Positions 31,770 to 43,178 are shown, counted from the stretch's first letter. The stretch is DNA of 64,000 nucleotides from Guillardia theta CCMP2712 (GCF_000315625.1 NW_005434631.1:385212-449211); one strand, 5' to 3'. Translations and numbers: made by a program. Notes: generated from the letters alone by a model not told the origin.

Positions 31770-34130
31770 CCGCTCTTGTCTGGTGCGAGGCGATAATGGA
31801 TTTACTGGCAGAAGATAAAAAGTGCCTCAAGCAAAACAAAGCAGGAACAAGCTAAACCTCCTGGCACACAGCGCACAGCGAGAAGCTGCACAATCACACA
31901 CAAAACACAAGCCCGAAAAGAACCAGCACTGCTGGCACCCAGACGCAGCCGAAGGGTCAAGCAATCAAGCAACAGCTCATAGCAACAAGCAGCAGGAGCA
32001 TGCAGGAGGAATAAAATCCCTTAGACGCGATACCCTCTGGTCTACGGATTTACTGGCAGAAGGTAAAAAGTGCCTCAAGCAAAACAAAGCAGGAACAAGC
32101 TAAACCTCCTGGCACACAGCGCACAGCGAGAAGCTGCACAATCACACACAAAACACAAGCCCGAAAAGAACCAGCACTGCTGGCAACCAGACGCGTGTGG
32201 TTCTGTACGGTACGGTACGTGCGCTTCCCCTCCTGCATGCTCCTGCTGCTTGTTGCTTGATTGCTTGACCCTTCGGCTGCTTGTCTGCGCGGCTTCGCGC
32301 TTGGGCTGGCGTTGCCAGCAGTGCTGGTTCTTTTCGGGCTTGTGTTTTGTGTGTGTTTGTGCAGCTTCTCGCTGTGCGCTGTGTGCAAGCAGGTTGGAGG
32401 TTTAGCTTGTTCCTGCTTTGTTTTGCTTGAGGCACTTTTTACCTTCTGCCAGTAAATCTTCCTTCCTTCCTCTGGCTCGAGAAGTGCTTGCGCGCGCAAG
32501 GGCGTCATGCGCCTCGCACCAGATAGGAGCGCCTCCAGCGTCAGCTGCATGGTGAGGCTGGCGATGCCGGGTCTGCTGACGGTTGCCAGCAGTGCTATGT
32601 ACGGATTTACTGGCAGAAGGTAAAAAGTGCCTCAAGCAAAACAAAGCAGGCCAGCACTGCTGGCACCCAGACGCGGCACCAAGCAATCAAGCAACAAGCA
32701 GCAGGAGCATGCAGGAGGAAGAAAATCCCTTAGACGCGATACCCGGAGGCAGCCGTGGCTCAGGTCCCGCTCAGGAAAATGAGCGAAGATGGTAGACTGC
32801 AAGCCAATCGTTGGTGTCGATAACCATGAAAGGATCCAATGCAGGTTTAGCTTGTTCCTGCTTTGTTTTGCTTGAGGCACTTTTTACCTTCTGCCAGTAA
32901 ATCTTTACTGAGCAATGTAGGGTGGAGCTGGGCGCATGCTGACGGTACCGCTCCAAGTAATGCAAACAGTCCTCCTCACCTTTACTCGCTTTTTACCTTC
33001 TGCCAGTAAATCTCTTGCCCTCCGCATCTCAGTAAAGATTTACTGGCAGAAGGTAAAAAGTGCCTCAAGCAAGCAAAACAAAGCAGGAACAAGCTAAACC
33101 TGCTTGCACACAGCGCAACCGTCAGCAGACCCGGCATCGCCAGCCCAAGCGCGAAGCCGCGCAGACAAGCAGCAGGAGCATGCAGGAGGAATAAAATCCC
33201 TTAGACGCAATACCCGGAGGCAGCCGACTGACCACTGTCAGTCGAGACCGTCCGCTGCCTCCACAACTTGAAGCTGGCGGTCACGGACGGAGAAAGGGCA
33301 GCCGCCGACAAGGAGCCTGAGCCGGCGTTGCCCGGGGGTCGGAGCCGGCGTTGCCCGGGGGTCCGCCTGGGGCAGCGGACGGAGGGAGGCTGGACACAGG
33401 AGCACGGTACCGCTCGAGGTAGTCCTCCTCGCTAGCCTCCGAGTCAGCGGTAGCGCCGTGGCAGAAGAGTACGCTGAAGCTGACTGATCCTTGTGAAAGA
33501 GGCGAAGGTCAGCAGAGTCTTGCTGCTTTCTTCTGCTTGAGGCAAAGGTGAAAAGCGGCAACAGCTGAGGACATTTAGGAGGAGCTGGAGAGCCTGATAG
33601 GAGGCGAACAACCGCCGGGAGAGCCTTGCTCGGAGAGCCTTGCTTTTGTCACAGTGTGTGTTTGTGCAGCTTCTCGCTGTGCGCTGTGTGCAAGCAGTTT
33701 TCGCTTGTTCCTGCTTTGTTTTGCTTGAGGCACTTTTTACCTTCTGCCAGTAAATCTTCGAATCTCGGAGGCTCGCAACTGACGTCGGACCGTGCGGGCA
33801 AAACCGTACCGTACGGCGATGATGCTCCCCGGTCAAACTTTGAATAGCCCTGCCTGCGAACGAGTCGCCCTTCCCTCGATGGAGTGGCATCACATGATGC
33901 CTCGTAGGAGCGCGGACGCGGTTTGTGACCGTCGGGGCCTTGGTCATCGGTGCCCGGCCCCGGCCGTCGGATTGAACTTAGGAGTGCCGCTGCTGTACGG
34001 TACGGTAGCGCTTGATCGCCGGGACGCTTCAGTAAGAAGATTAGCAAGAGTGTCAGCATGACGGTCTTGCTTGTTCCTGCTTTCTTCTGCTTGAGCACTG
34101 AAGTTTTACCTTATTAGTGCAAGGAACTTG
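31770..34130. mobile_element. Inverted and direct retrotransposon 3-prime ends
   Basis: A patchwork of UTR copies facing both ways. Inverted termini start at about 31798, 32046, 32604 and 33036; direct termini end at about 32458, 32903, 33012 and 33756. 33036-33430 on the minus strand is a longer inverted copy with tail coding sequence. 33450-33620 holds an inverted piece of the reverse transcriptase. A weak, GC-rich terminus closes the nest near 34115. No usable reading frame remains. Confidence 0.8.
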
Positions 34131-34631
34131 AACCCGTTCACAGACTCAGAGGCCCTCGGAGGATCGGGCCCGGCCCTCTCAGTTAACGCCGGTTCGCTCG
34201 GATCCGACTCTGACGGTCTAGAATGTGCCGGTGCCGGCCTGGGCCTTGTTCTCCACCAGGAGGGGTACACCGTCCATAATTACCTTATGTACCGGTATTT
34301 TTTAGTAGTGAGATTGGGGGTAGAGGGAGGACAGAGGAGTCAACGGGTAGGTGGGGGTGATATGTAGTTGTCCCTTCGCACTGGCTCAACATGCGGTAGG
34401 TAGTCGACAAGAGGAAGAGGAAGAGGAAGAGGAAGAGGAAGAGGAAGAGGAAGAGGAAGAGGAAGAGGAAGAGGAAGAGGAAGAGGAAGAGGAAGAGGAA
34501 GAGGAAGAGGAAGAGGAAGAAGAGCCGGGAAGATTGAAGAGACAAAGTGAAGGACCAGAGGAGCTGGCAAGAGAAACGGAGGTCAAGGAGAAATCATCTG
34601 ATCAATACTGGAATTTCCTGCTAGAGCTACT
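34131..34631. other. Region with (GAGGAA)n array
   Basis: A GAGGAA hexamer array fills 34411-34523. A frame 34351-34635 reads through it as poly-Glu and continues LKRQSEGPEELARETEVKEK. It may be the N-terminal exon of something, but I cannot support a full gene. Confidence 0.6.
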
Positions 34632-35225
34632 ATGATGGTCCACACTCTACGAATGGTTGCAGGACTTGCCTGCATGGCGTCGTGTCTTTTCCTTGTTATC
34701 TTTTGTTCTCATCACAGCCACCAAGCGCGTCTACTTATGCAGAGCTTGAAGCTCTTCAAAGTGGAAGTGAAGGCCCCGCCAAGCTGCTGCGGATCGACTC
34801 CTGCTTCCTACTCCTCATCGCCCTCTTCTTCTGTGCAGATGACGGACGGAGGCACCCAGCAGATCAACATGGTAGCGCATCCTGTGCCTTGATGCTTCCC
34901 TGACCGCCTGCAGGTTGGCTTCACGGACAAGGGCATGGGGTACATCCAATACCGGGGATGGGGGCATGGTGAGGAAGGCGATGAGGAAGGCAGGAAGAAG
35001 ACTCACCGAGTCAACCTCGCGCGCCTCCGACATGAGCAACACCGGCAAGTGAGCAAGGAGCAGGTTGATAAGATCAACTCGCTCAAGCGGCGGGTGAGCA
35101 AGGACGACGGAGAGATCACGAGCCTCAAGGGAGAGCTCTGGACCCTCTCGTCCAGTATCCTCCCAAGAATCGAAGAAGAAGTTTCGGAGCTCAGAAAGCA
35201 AGTGAAACAGATCAAGAGGAAGTAA
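34632..35225 (+). CDS. Small coiled-coil protein, spliced, unrecognised
   Basis: The last exon (acceptor CTGCAG before 34914, stop TAA at 35225) encodes VGFTDKGMGYIQYRGWG, then about 75 residues of charged coiled coil ending KQVKQIKRK. The exon before it ends INM|GTAGCG near 34871 and follows a strong pyrimidine tract with acceptor at about 34838. An N-terminal exon near 34632-34730 has a hydrophobic stretch (MASCLFLVIFCS) that could be a signal peptide, but its phase to the next exon is unresolved. No family recognised. Confidence 0.5.
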
Positions 35226-35243
35226 AACTCCTGTTACATCTCT

Positions 35244-35277
35244 TCTGTCTCTGTCTCTGTCTCTGTCTCTGTCTCTG

Positions 35278-35309
<32 letters not shown>
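35244..35309. repeat. (CTCTGT)n microsatellite
   Basis: Eight or more hexamers, then CT repeats, in the short gap between two convergent genes, directly beside the helicase stop codon. Confidence 0.95.
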
Positions 35310-35311
<2 letters not shown>

Positions 35312-38300
35312 ACCCTCCTGCCTCTCCCCTATCTGTGCCGCTTAAGACTTGTCGTGTCTCCCTGTATACTGCTTGCGACATGCAGCAGCGCTCCTGCTCG
35401 AGGTGCAGCAGGAAGGCGTCCCTGATCGAACAAGTCACCTCCTGCGCGTACTAGTTCCTCCTTCCTCCTCTCCCTCACCAGTGACGGTCACTTGCAAGTG
35501 TCTTCGCGTCACCAACGACTATCATTCCTCGACGAGCACGAGTGACCTGCCGCCCAATCATCTCTCCTCTCACCGTCTCCTCTCCCCATCTGCTCTTCCC
35601 TTTCGAAGTTCTCTCCTCGTCTCTTGCTCTCCTATGCCCTTCTCGTCTCCTCTCCTTTGTATTCTTCCCCTTCGTCTAATTCTCTCTTTCTATCATCTCC
35701 TCTTTTCCACTCTCGCTTCCTCTCCCTCCCCTCCTCTCCCCTCCTCTCCTCTTTCTGGTACTCACTGCCACGTTCAGTCGCCTCCAGTCCGCGAGGAAGC
35801 CCAAGCTGAGCTCTCGTCACAGGGCTCGCTCACTCGCCTGGTCTCACCTGCTCTCCGCGTTGCTGCGGACGGTCGACATGAGGATGATCTCCTTCTCCCT
35901 CCCCTGCCGCCGCATCACTCCAGCTCGAGCGCGCACGACTCGCCTGAAAGCCGTCGACGGAGCTGATGTCCAGACCCTCCAGGGACGCCAGCGAGGACAA
36001 GTGAAGAGACTCACGGAGGAAGTTCACTTGAGCCGAGTAGGGGACGACAAGCCCTGCGGGGAGTCAGGAAGAGCTCGAGAGCATCCGCATGCTCGCCCAA
36101 GTCTCTCGTCTCGTGCCCGGCGGCCAGCAGATCCTGAAGGATCTGGAGAGACACGAGGGGAAGGAAGAGGGTGAGGCTGACGACAAGGAAGCGAGGAGTA
36201 TGGACTGAGAGCGTGGAGGCGGTTGAGCAAGAGGAGAGGAGGAGGAAGCGGTGGAGGAGGACGAAAAGGAAAACACCTCAAGGATGATTTGAGCTTGGGG
36301 GACGTTGAGGTAGCTGTTGCCGTCAGATGTCTGAATCTCATCTCCATTGAGCTGAGCCATCACTCATCAACTTCACAATGGAGTACAGTTGAGGCCAGAG
36401 CATGGGGGAGAGAAGGAAGAGGAGGAGAAGAGAGAGGAGGAGAAGAGAGAGGAGGAGAAGAGAGAGGAGGAGAAGAGAGAGGAGGAGAAGAGAGAGGAGG
36501 AGAAGAGAGAGGAGGAGAAGGGAGAGGAGGAGAAGGGAGAGGAGGAGAAGGGGGAGGAGGATAAGGGAGAGGAGGAGAAGGGGGAGGAGGAGAAGAGAGA
36601 GGAGGAGAAGGGAGAGGAGGAGAAGGGAGAGGAGGAGAAGGGGGAGGAGGAGAAGGGGGAGGAGGAGAAGGGAGAGGAGGAGAAGAGAGAGGAGGAGAAG
36701 AGAGAGGAGGAGAAGAGAGAGGAGGAGAAGAGAGAGGAGGAGAAGGGGGAGGGTAGCAGGAGAGGGTCACTCAACCTCATCTTGACGCACGTCGATGAAG
36801 ACCAGCGGGTGATCCTCGCGCGGCCACGGGAACCCTCGAGGGATCGGGCGATCTTCTGCAGCATGAGGGTCAGCGAGAGGAGAGGAGGAAAAGCGACGCG
36901 CCGGGGAGGGGATGAGACTGGAGGGCGCCGTGATAGAAGCGACGAGAGCTGAAGTGAGCGAGGGCAGGATGCATTCGGAACTGAGTCTGAAGCATCTTCA
37001 GCTCGTGCTTCCCTTGCTGAGCTCTCGTCAACAGTCGGACGCCCGTCCTCCCTTCACTTACCACCAAGCGAGTCAAGAGACTGCGAGCCAAGCCTCCTCT
37101 CCTCGCCTTCCATCCTGTCACTAGTTCTCCTGCCCTCCCCTCCTCTACGGCACCTCCAGACTTGTCACCGTCGGCGGTAACTGGCAGTGATCACCGATGA
37201 GAACAAGCTTCTGACGTCCAGATTGTCAGTCGGCTACGAATGGAGGAAGGGAGAGAGGAAAGTGAAAGGGAGGGAGGGAGGAAGGGAGGGATGATGTGGA
37301 AGATCATGTAGAAGAAAAGGAAAGCAGAAGAATGAAGGAGGAGAGGTCTCGTGACCTGGGCACCCTGAAGGAGGGGGATAAGGAGAGACGGTTCAACAGC
37401 CTGCGAGGCTTCATCGACGATGATGGTGTGGAAGCGAAGCCTCTCGTGCTGCAGCATCGCTCGCAGCCCCTCATGTCCTGATCCTACCAGACTCGCCACT
37501 ACCACATCCGCAGACCTGACAACTTGACCCGTCACCCCCTTCTTCTCCTCTCTTCTCCCTCCTCTTCTCATCCCCTCACCCCCTCTCACTCCTCCTCTGC
37601 CCTAGTCACTCACCTTAAAATTCTTCCTCCCACCAAAGATCTCTCCATGGCAAGCTGACACAAGTCAGTCTTGAAGCACAGGCGCTGCTGCCTCACCTTG
37701 GCTCTCACGGTCGCTCTCTCCTCCTCCGACAACGCCAGCACCAGCTCCTTTCTCAGCTCTCGCACTGTCGCCTCCTTCTCCATCAGAGCCTCGAGCGTCA
37801 GATGCCGCAGCTCAGCCTTCACTGCCGTCGCTCGTCCCACTACCACCACAAGTCAACACCACGATGCTGGTGCTGCTGGTGCTGCTGATTGTGTTGTACC
37901 TCTCACAGTTCGCAGCTTCAGGTCCACCAGCTTCTCCATCAGGTTGTCTGTCGCCGTGTTGGAATGAGCGCACGCCACGATAAGCTCCCCCTCCAGCTCC
38001 TTTCGCAGCTGCTTCTCCAACACCAGCGCCTCAGCAAGGCATGACGCTGTGAGCGTCTTGCCAGTGCCTGGAGGTCCCTGGAGGATCGCGAGCGACCGAG
38101 TCATGGCCTCTCTCAGCGCCTCCTCCTGCGAGCTCACGAGCCCCCGACGCCTCGACACCAAGCGAGCGATGCGCCAAGCCTGATCGACCAAGAGTCGCTG
38201 CGAGGAGACAGAGGAGGAGGAGGAGGAGGAGGAGGAAGAACTTTCCATGGGCTGATGTTGTTCTGGGAAGGAAGAGCGATGCTGATGAGACAGGAAGGAG

Positions 38301-38880
38301 CTGTTTGCCATGCAGAAGGAGCTGACGATCATCTCCTGGAGCGTTCTGCTCATCCTCTTCCCTCCTTCAGGTGCACTCGCTCGTGAGTTTTCCTCCGCAG
38401 CGAGGAGGAGGCTGGAAAGAGCTTCTCGCATGCGCTGGTTGGGGAGGGATGAGAAGAACTTGTCGAGGCGGAAGTGAGCGTCTCCTGCTCTCCTCGCCTT
38501 CCATACGTCTGCCCGACCCTCAAAACAAGAGACACGCATGCCGCGCTCACCTTCAGGCCATCTCGTGACAGATACGTGAAGAAAGACTCCTCCTCCTCCT
38601 CCTCCTCCTCCTCTCTCCACGATCATCCCTGCTACTGCTTCACTTGCCTTGCGCATGGGTGAGCCTTTCATTTGCAAGTCAGGAAATGGTGGTGGTGGTG
38701 GTGGTGGTGGTGGTGATGATGATGATGATGATGATTATGATGATGATTATGATGATGGTGATGATGATGATGATGATGACGCACCTTCGCCTGATGTCAC
38801 AAGGACATAGTCACCGACATTAAACTTTCGAAGATGGAGGTTGAGATCGTGCGGAGAGCGTAGCTGGAAGCCAAATTCAT

Positions 38881-38919
<39 letters not shown>

Positions 38920-39351
38920 ACCTCTAAAATCTTCTCGCCAAACATCTCGCCATGTGGGCGAGCTGTCAAGCCATGAACGCAGAGACCCTTGAAGTGCAGT
39001 TGAGAGGAGGGAAATGGAGGGAACAAGTTGAGACGAGCAATACGAGGAGAGGAGAAGGCCAGAGCGACGAGTGGAGAGCGAGAGAAAGTCAGAAAGATGG
39101 ACCGACAGCAGGGAATGAAAGCCAGGCAAGAAAAAGACATGGGAGGGAGGAGATGCAGAAGCTGGGAGGCAAGGCAGAAGTTCAAGTATGTCTGTAGATG
39201 TCTCACCGCTTTCTCAAGCTCTCTTGTCGTCCAGCTTTTGAGCCTCGTAAGGATCTCTTCTTCTTGCGCTTGCTGCTCTAAATCTTCCCTTCGACAATCA
39301 GCACGCAAAGAAGGTAGACGCGGGAGGAAGTCGAAGCACAACAACAAACAC

Positions 39352-39407
<56 letters not shown>

Positions 39408-39670
39408 AGACAGCGAGGAGGAGGAGGAGGAAGGAAGAGAAGGAGGACAGACAGTGAGTGAGAATGAGAGCGGATAAATGATTTAGCTGAGACAGAATGG
39501 AGATGATGTGAGATGAAGAGGTGAACACCGACAAGGGAATAGAAGAGATCATGAGCCGAGGCTCCTAATTTGGCTTGAGAACAACAGGAGAAGAGAAGGT
39601 GTCAAGCTTACCGAGCAGGTAAAGGAAATGAGTCACGTAGCTTCTCGTCATGTCAACGAGCTCATCCCGC
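35310..39670 (-). CDS. UPF1/IGHMBP2-like superfamily 1 helicase, about 17 exons
   Basis: Rebuilt from short minus-strand exons, 39670 to stop TGA at 35310-35312. In order: EEEILTRLKSW (near 39260); GLCVHGLTARPHGEMFGEKI; VGDYVLVTSGEG; a long exon with ILQGPPGTGKTLTA (Walker A, near 38060) and ACAHSNTATDNL; TIIVDEASQAVEPSLLIPLL (motif II); LVLIGDHCQLPPTV (motif III); MLQTQFRMHPALAHF; GFPWPREDHPLVFIDV; DGNSYLNVPQAQ; GLVVPYSAQVNFLR; SSVDGFQ|GREKEIILMSTVRS; LGFLADWRRLNVA|VTRARRGMIVVGD; and a short tail. All SF1B motifs are intact, so it should unwind nucleic acid 5-to-3. The intron after DGFQ is GC-AG (GCGAGT). The first exon is not fixed; MADRSRRAARFFLSTKV upstream of the 30-base minisatellite (about 41095) is a candidate. 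Confidence 0.85.
36414..36752. repeat. 15-base minisatellite in helicase intron
   Basis: About 22 units of GAGGAGAAGAGAGAG-like sequence on the plus strand, which read as pyrimidines in the helicase sense direction. It lies between the exon ending FIDVRQDE and the one with DGNSYLNV. All six frames are nearly open (Glu/Lys/Arg on plus, Ser/Pro/Phe on minus); none is a gene. Confidence 0.9.
38684..38779. repeat. GGT/GAT repeat in helicase intron
   Basis: GGT block followed by GAT block with GATTAT interruptions, between two helicase exons. Confidence 0.9.
38879..38919. repeat. (GTGCTC)n repeat in helicase intron
   Basis: Seven near-perfect hexamers; on the sense strand the array begins at the donor itself (GTGAGCACGAGC). 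Confidence 0.9.
39353..39406. repeat. (CAT)n repeat in helicase intron
   Basis: Eighteen pure CAT units between two helicase exons. Confidence 0.95.
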
Positions 39671-39767
39671 TTTGGAGGTTTTCTAAGCTGTGAAACGTTG
39701 AGTGAGAGATGTACGCTCTTGTAGCAATTGAAACCTGCAACTCAGAAAACTCCACTGAGTTTACTTC

Positions 39768-40955
39768 TTGCTTGATATCGGACTTGTTCTTATCGTGCTG
39801 CTTGATATCAGACTTGTTCTTATCGTGCTGCTTGATATCAGACTTGTTCTTATCGTGCTGCTTGATATCGGACTTGTTCTTATCGTGCTGCTTGATATCA
39901 GACTTGTTCTTATCGTGCTGCTTGATATCAGACTTGTTCTTATCGTGCTGCTTGATACCAGACTTGTTCTTATCGTGCTGCTTGATATCGGACTTGTTCT
40001 TATCGTGCTGCTTGATATCAGACTTGTTCTTATCGTGCTGCTTGATATCAGACTTGTTCTTATCGTGCTGCTTGATATCGGACTTGTTCTTATCGTGCTG
40101 CTTGATATCAGACTTGTTCTTATCGTGCTGCTTGATATCGGACTTGTTCTTATCGTGCTGCTTGATATCAGACTTGTTCTTATCGTGCTGCTTGATATCG
40201 GACTTGTTCTTATCGTGCTGCTTGATATCAGACTTGTTCTTATCGTGCTGCTTGATATCGGACTTGTTCTTATCGTGCTGCTTGATATCGGACTTGCTCT
40301 TATCGTGCTGCTTGATATCGGACTTGTTCTTATCGTGCTGCTTGATATCGGACTTGTTCTTATCGTGCTGCTTGATATCAGACTTGTTCTATCGTGCTGC
40401 TTGATATCAGACTTGTTCTTATCGTGCTGCTTGATATCGGGACTTGTTCTTATCGTGCTGCTTGATATCAGACTTGTTCTTATCGTGCTGCTTGATATCG
40501 GACTTGTTCTTATCGTGCTGCTTGATATCAGACTTGTTCTTATCGTGCTGCTTGATATCGGACTTGTTCTTATCGTGCTGCTTGATATCAGACTTGTTCT
40601 TATCGTGCTGCTTGATATCGGACTTGTTCTTATCGTGCTGCTTGATATCAGACTTGTTCTTATCGTGCTGCTTGATATCAGACTTGTTCTTATCGTGCTG
40701 CTTGATATCAGACTTGTTCTTATCGTGCTGCTTGATATCGGACTTGTTCTTATCGTGCTGCTTGATATCAGACTTGTTCTTATCGTGCTGCTTGATATCA
40801 GACTTGTTCTTATCGTGCTGCTTGATATCAGACTTGTTCTTATCTTGCTGCTTGATATCGGACTTGTTCTTATTGTGCTGCTTGATATCGGACTTGCTCT
40901 TATCGTGCTGCTTGATATCGGACTTGTTCTTATTGTGCTGCTTGATATCAGACTT
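39768..40955. repeat. 30-base minisatellite, about 39 copies
   Basis: Unit gacttgttcttatcgtgctg + cttgatatca (or -tcg). Units differ almost only at the last base (a or g). Two neighbouring units at 40381-40440 carry a one-base loss and a one-base gain that cancel. Because 30 is divisible by three, several frames on both strands stay open (for example 39768-41099 plus, 39761-41002 minus). No conserved protein is recognisable. It may lie in the first intron of the helicase. Confidence 0.95.
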
Positions 40956-41500
40956 GCTTGTTGCGTCTTCTTCCCTCTCCAAGCCTTGCACTGGTGCAGC
41001 ATCTACTATCTCGAGCTCGTTCCGCAGGCTGCTGCTGACTTTCGTGCTGAGGAAGAAACGTGCTGCTCGTCTGCTTCTGTCCGCCATCTCCCAGCTTAGG
41101 CGACAAGCACGATGAGGATGGAGCGGAGCCATGCGCGGGAAGACTGAGAGGGAAGGAAGACAAACAAACGGAGAGGTGGCGGGGAGGAGGCAGAGAAGAA
41201 GAAACAACTTCTTCCTCTTGTTTCTGCCCATCCCCACTAAGAATACCTGCCACAAGCTCATCACACCCTCAGTTCCCAGCTCACCTCTTGCCCTCACCCC
41301 TCACACCGTCACACTGACCTCCTCCTCCTCTACACCATCCTAATTCACTTTTGTCGGGAGCAACAAGGTGATGATACATCAGATGGAGCATGAGCACAAG
41401 CTCAAGCATATGAAGCAGACAAGACGATCTCATGAGACCTCATGGCGAATACGATGAGCATCTTTTTGTTAATGTTTTTGCGGGAGATGGAGGACTAGCA
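40956..41500. other. Spacer between two minisatellites
   Basis: On the minus strand a frame begins MADRSRRAARFFLSTKVSSS near 41095, ending in a GCAAGT donor-like site just before the 30-base array. It could be the first exon of the helicase. I could not find a phase-matched join, so I leave it as a candidate. Confidence 0.35.
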
Positions 41501-43178
41501 GCTCTTGTCGTCTACTAGCAGCTCTTGTCGTCTACTAGCAGCTCTTGTCGTCTACTAGCAGCTCTTGTCGTCTACTAGCAGCTCTCATCGTCTACTAGCA
41601 GCTCTTGTCGTCTACTAGCAGCTCTTGTCGTCTACTAGCAGCTCTTATCGTCTACTAGCAGCTCTTGTCGTCTACTAGCAGCTCTCGTCGTCTACTAGCA
41701 GCTCTCATCGTCTACTAGCAGCTCTCATCGTCTACTAGCAGCTCTTGTCGTCTACTAGCAGCTCTTGTCGTCTACTAGCAGCTCTTATCGTCTACTAGCA
41801 GCTCTTGTCGTCTACTAGCAGCTCTTGTCGTCTACTAGCAGCTCTCATCGTCTACTAGCAGCTCTTATCGTCTACTAGCAGCTCTCGTCGTCTACTAGCA
41901 GCTCTTATCGTCTACTAGCAGCTCTCGTCGTCTACTAGCAGCTCTCATCGTCTACTAGCAGCTCTCATCGTCTACTAGCAGCTCTCGGTCGTCTACTAGC
42001 AGCTCTCATCGTCTACTAGCAGCTCTTATCGTCTACTAGCAGCTCTCATCGTCTACTAGCAGCTCTCATCGTCTACTAGCAGCTCTTATCGTCTACTAGC
42101 AGCTCTCATCGTCTACTAGCAGCTCTTGTCGTCTACTAGCAGCTCTCATCGTCTACTAGCAGCTCTCATCGTCTACTAGCAGCTCTTATCGTCTACTAGC
42201 AGCTCTCATCGTCTACTAGCAGCTCTCATCGTCTACTAGCAGCTCTTATCGTCTACTAGCAGCTCTCATCGTCTACTAGCAGCTCTCATCGTCTACCAGC
42301 AGCTCTTATCGTCTACTAGCAGCTCTTGTCGTCTACCAGCAGCTCTCATCGTCTACTAGCAGCTCTTATCGTCTACTAGCAGCTCTTGTCGTCTACCAGC
42401 AGCTCTCATCGTCTACTAGCAGCTCTCATCGTCTACTAGCAGCTCTTATCGTCTACTAGCAGCTCTCATCGTCTACTAGCAGCTCTTATCGTCTACTAGC
42501 AGCTCTTATCGTCTACTAGCAGCTCTTGTCGTCTACTAGCAGCTCTCATCGTCTACTAGCAGCTCTTATCGTCTACTAGCAGCTCTCGTCGTCTACTAGC
42601 AGCTCTTATCGTCTACTAGCAGCTCTCGTCGTCTACTAGCAGCTCTCATCGTCTACTAGCAGCTCTCATCGTCTACTAGCAGCTCTCGTCGTCTACTAGC
42701 AGCTCTCATCGTCTACTAGCAGCTCTTATCGTCTACTAGCAGCTCTCATCGTCTACTAGCAGCTCTCATCGTCTACTAGCAGCTCTTATCGTCTACTAGC
42801 AGCTCTCATCGTCTACTAGCAGCTCTTGTCGTCTACTAGCAGCTCTCATCGTCTACTAGCAGCTCTCATCGTCTACTAGCAGCTCTTATCGTCTACTAGC
42901 AGCTCTCATCGTCTACTAGCAGCTCTCATCGTCTACTAGCAGCTCTTATCGTCTACTAGCAGCTCTCATCGTCTACTAGCAGCTCTGATCGTCTACCAGC
43001 AGCTCTTATCGTCTACTAGCAGCTCTTGTCGTCTACCAGCAGCTCTCATCGTCTACTAGCAGCTCTTATCGTCTACTAGCAGCTCTTATCGTCTACTAGC
43101 AGCTCTTGTCGTCTACCAGCAGCTCTCATCGTCTACTAGCAGCTCTCATCGTCTACTAGCAGCTCTTATCGTCTACTA
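41500..43178. repeat. 20-base minisatellite, about 84 copies
   Basis: Unit agcagctcttgtcgtctact, varying mainly in the middle (cttgtc, cttatc, ctcatc, ctcgtc). One extra g at about 41989 shifts the register. Longer blocks of variants recur (around 42120-42300 and again 42820-43000; 42300-42420 and 43010-43140), showing higher-order duplication. TAG occurs in every unit, so it is noncoding. Confidence 0.97.

Larger units (their letters stand above)
23150..34130. mobile_element. Nest of LINE-like retrotransposon fragments
   Basis: Almost all of this 11 kb comes from one non-LTR retrotransposon family. Pieces overlap and repeat, which lets the element be ordered: reverse transcriptase, linker, Cys-rich motif, restriction-like endonuclease, acidic Ser-rich tail, stop, then a 3-prime UTR of about 250 bases ending TACCTTCTGCCAGTAAATCC. 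At least 17 copies of the terminal ~45 bases are visible, in both orientations, most as short 5-truncated insertions inside other copies. No copy is intact. Order and orientation switch several times, especially at 24.3-25.1 kb and 31.8-33.5 kb. Confidence 0.9.

Noticed and set aside
34351-34635. Poly-Glu protein of 94 codons
   Set aside because: Open because of the GAGGAA array; the tail after it might be coding but no start, splice partner or family can be supported.
36360-36952. Glu/Lys/Arg and Ser/Pro/Phe frames
   Set aside because: They lie in a helicase intron made of a 15-base repeat; flanking exons on the other strand explain the region.
39761-41099. Long open frames on both strands (over 400 codons) through the 30-base array
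   Set aside because: The unit is 30 bases with few stops, so several frames stay open together; translations are pure repeat with no flanking conserved protein.
41500-43178. Second CRISPR-like array
   Set aside because: Contiguous 20-base units with no spacers and no associated genes.
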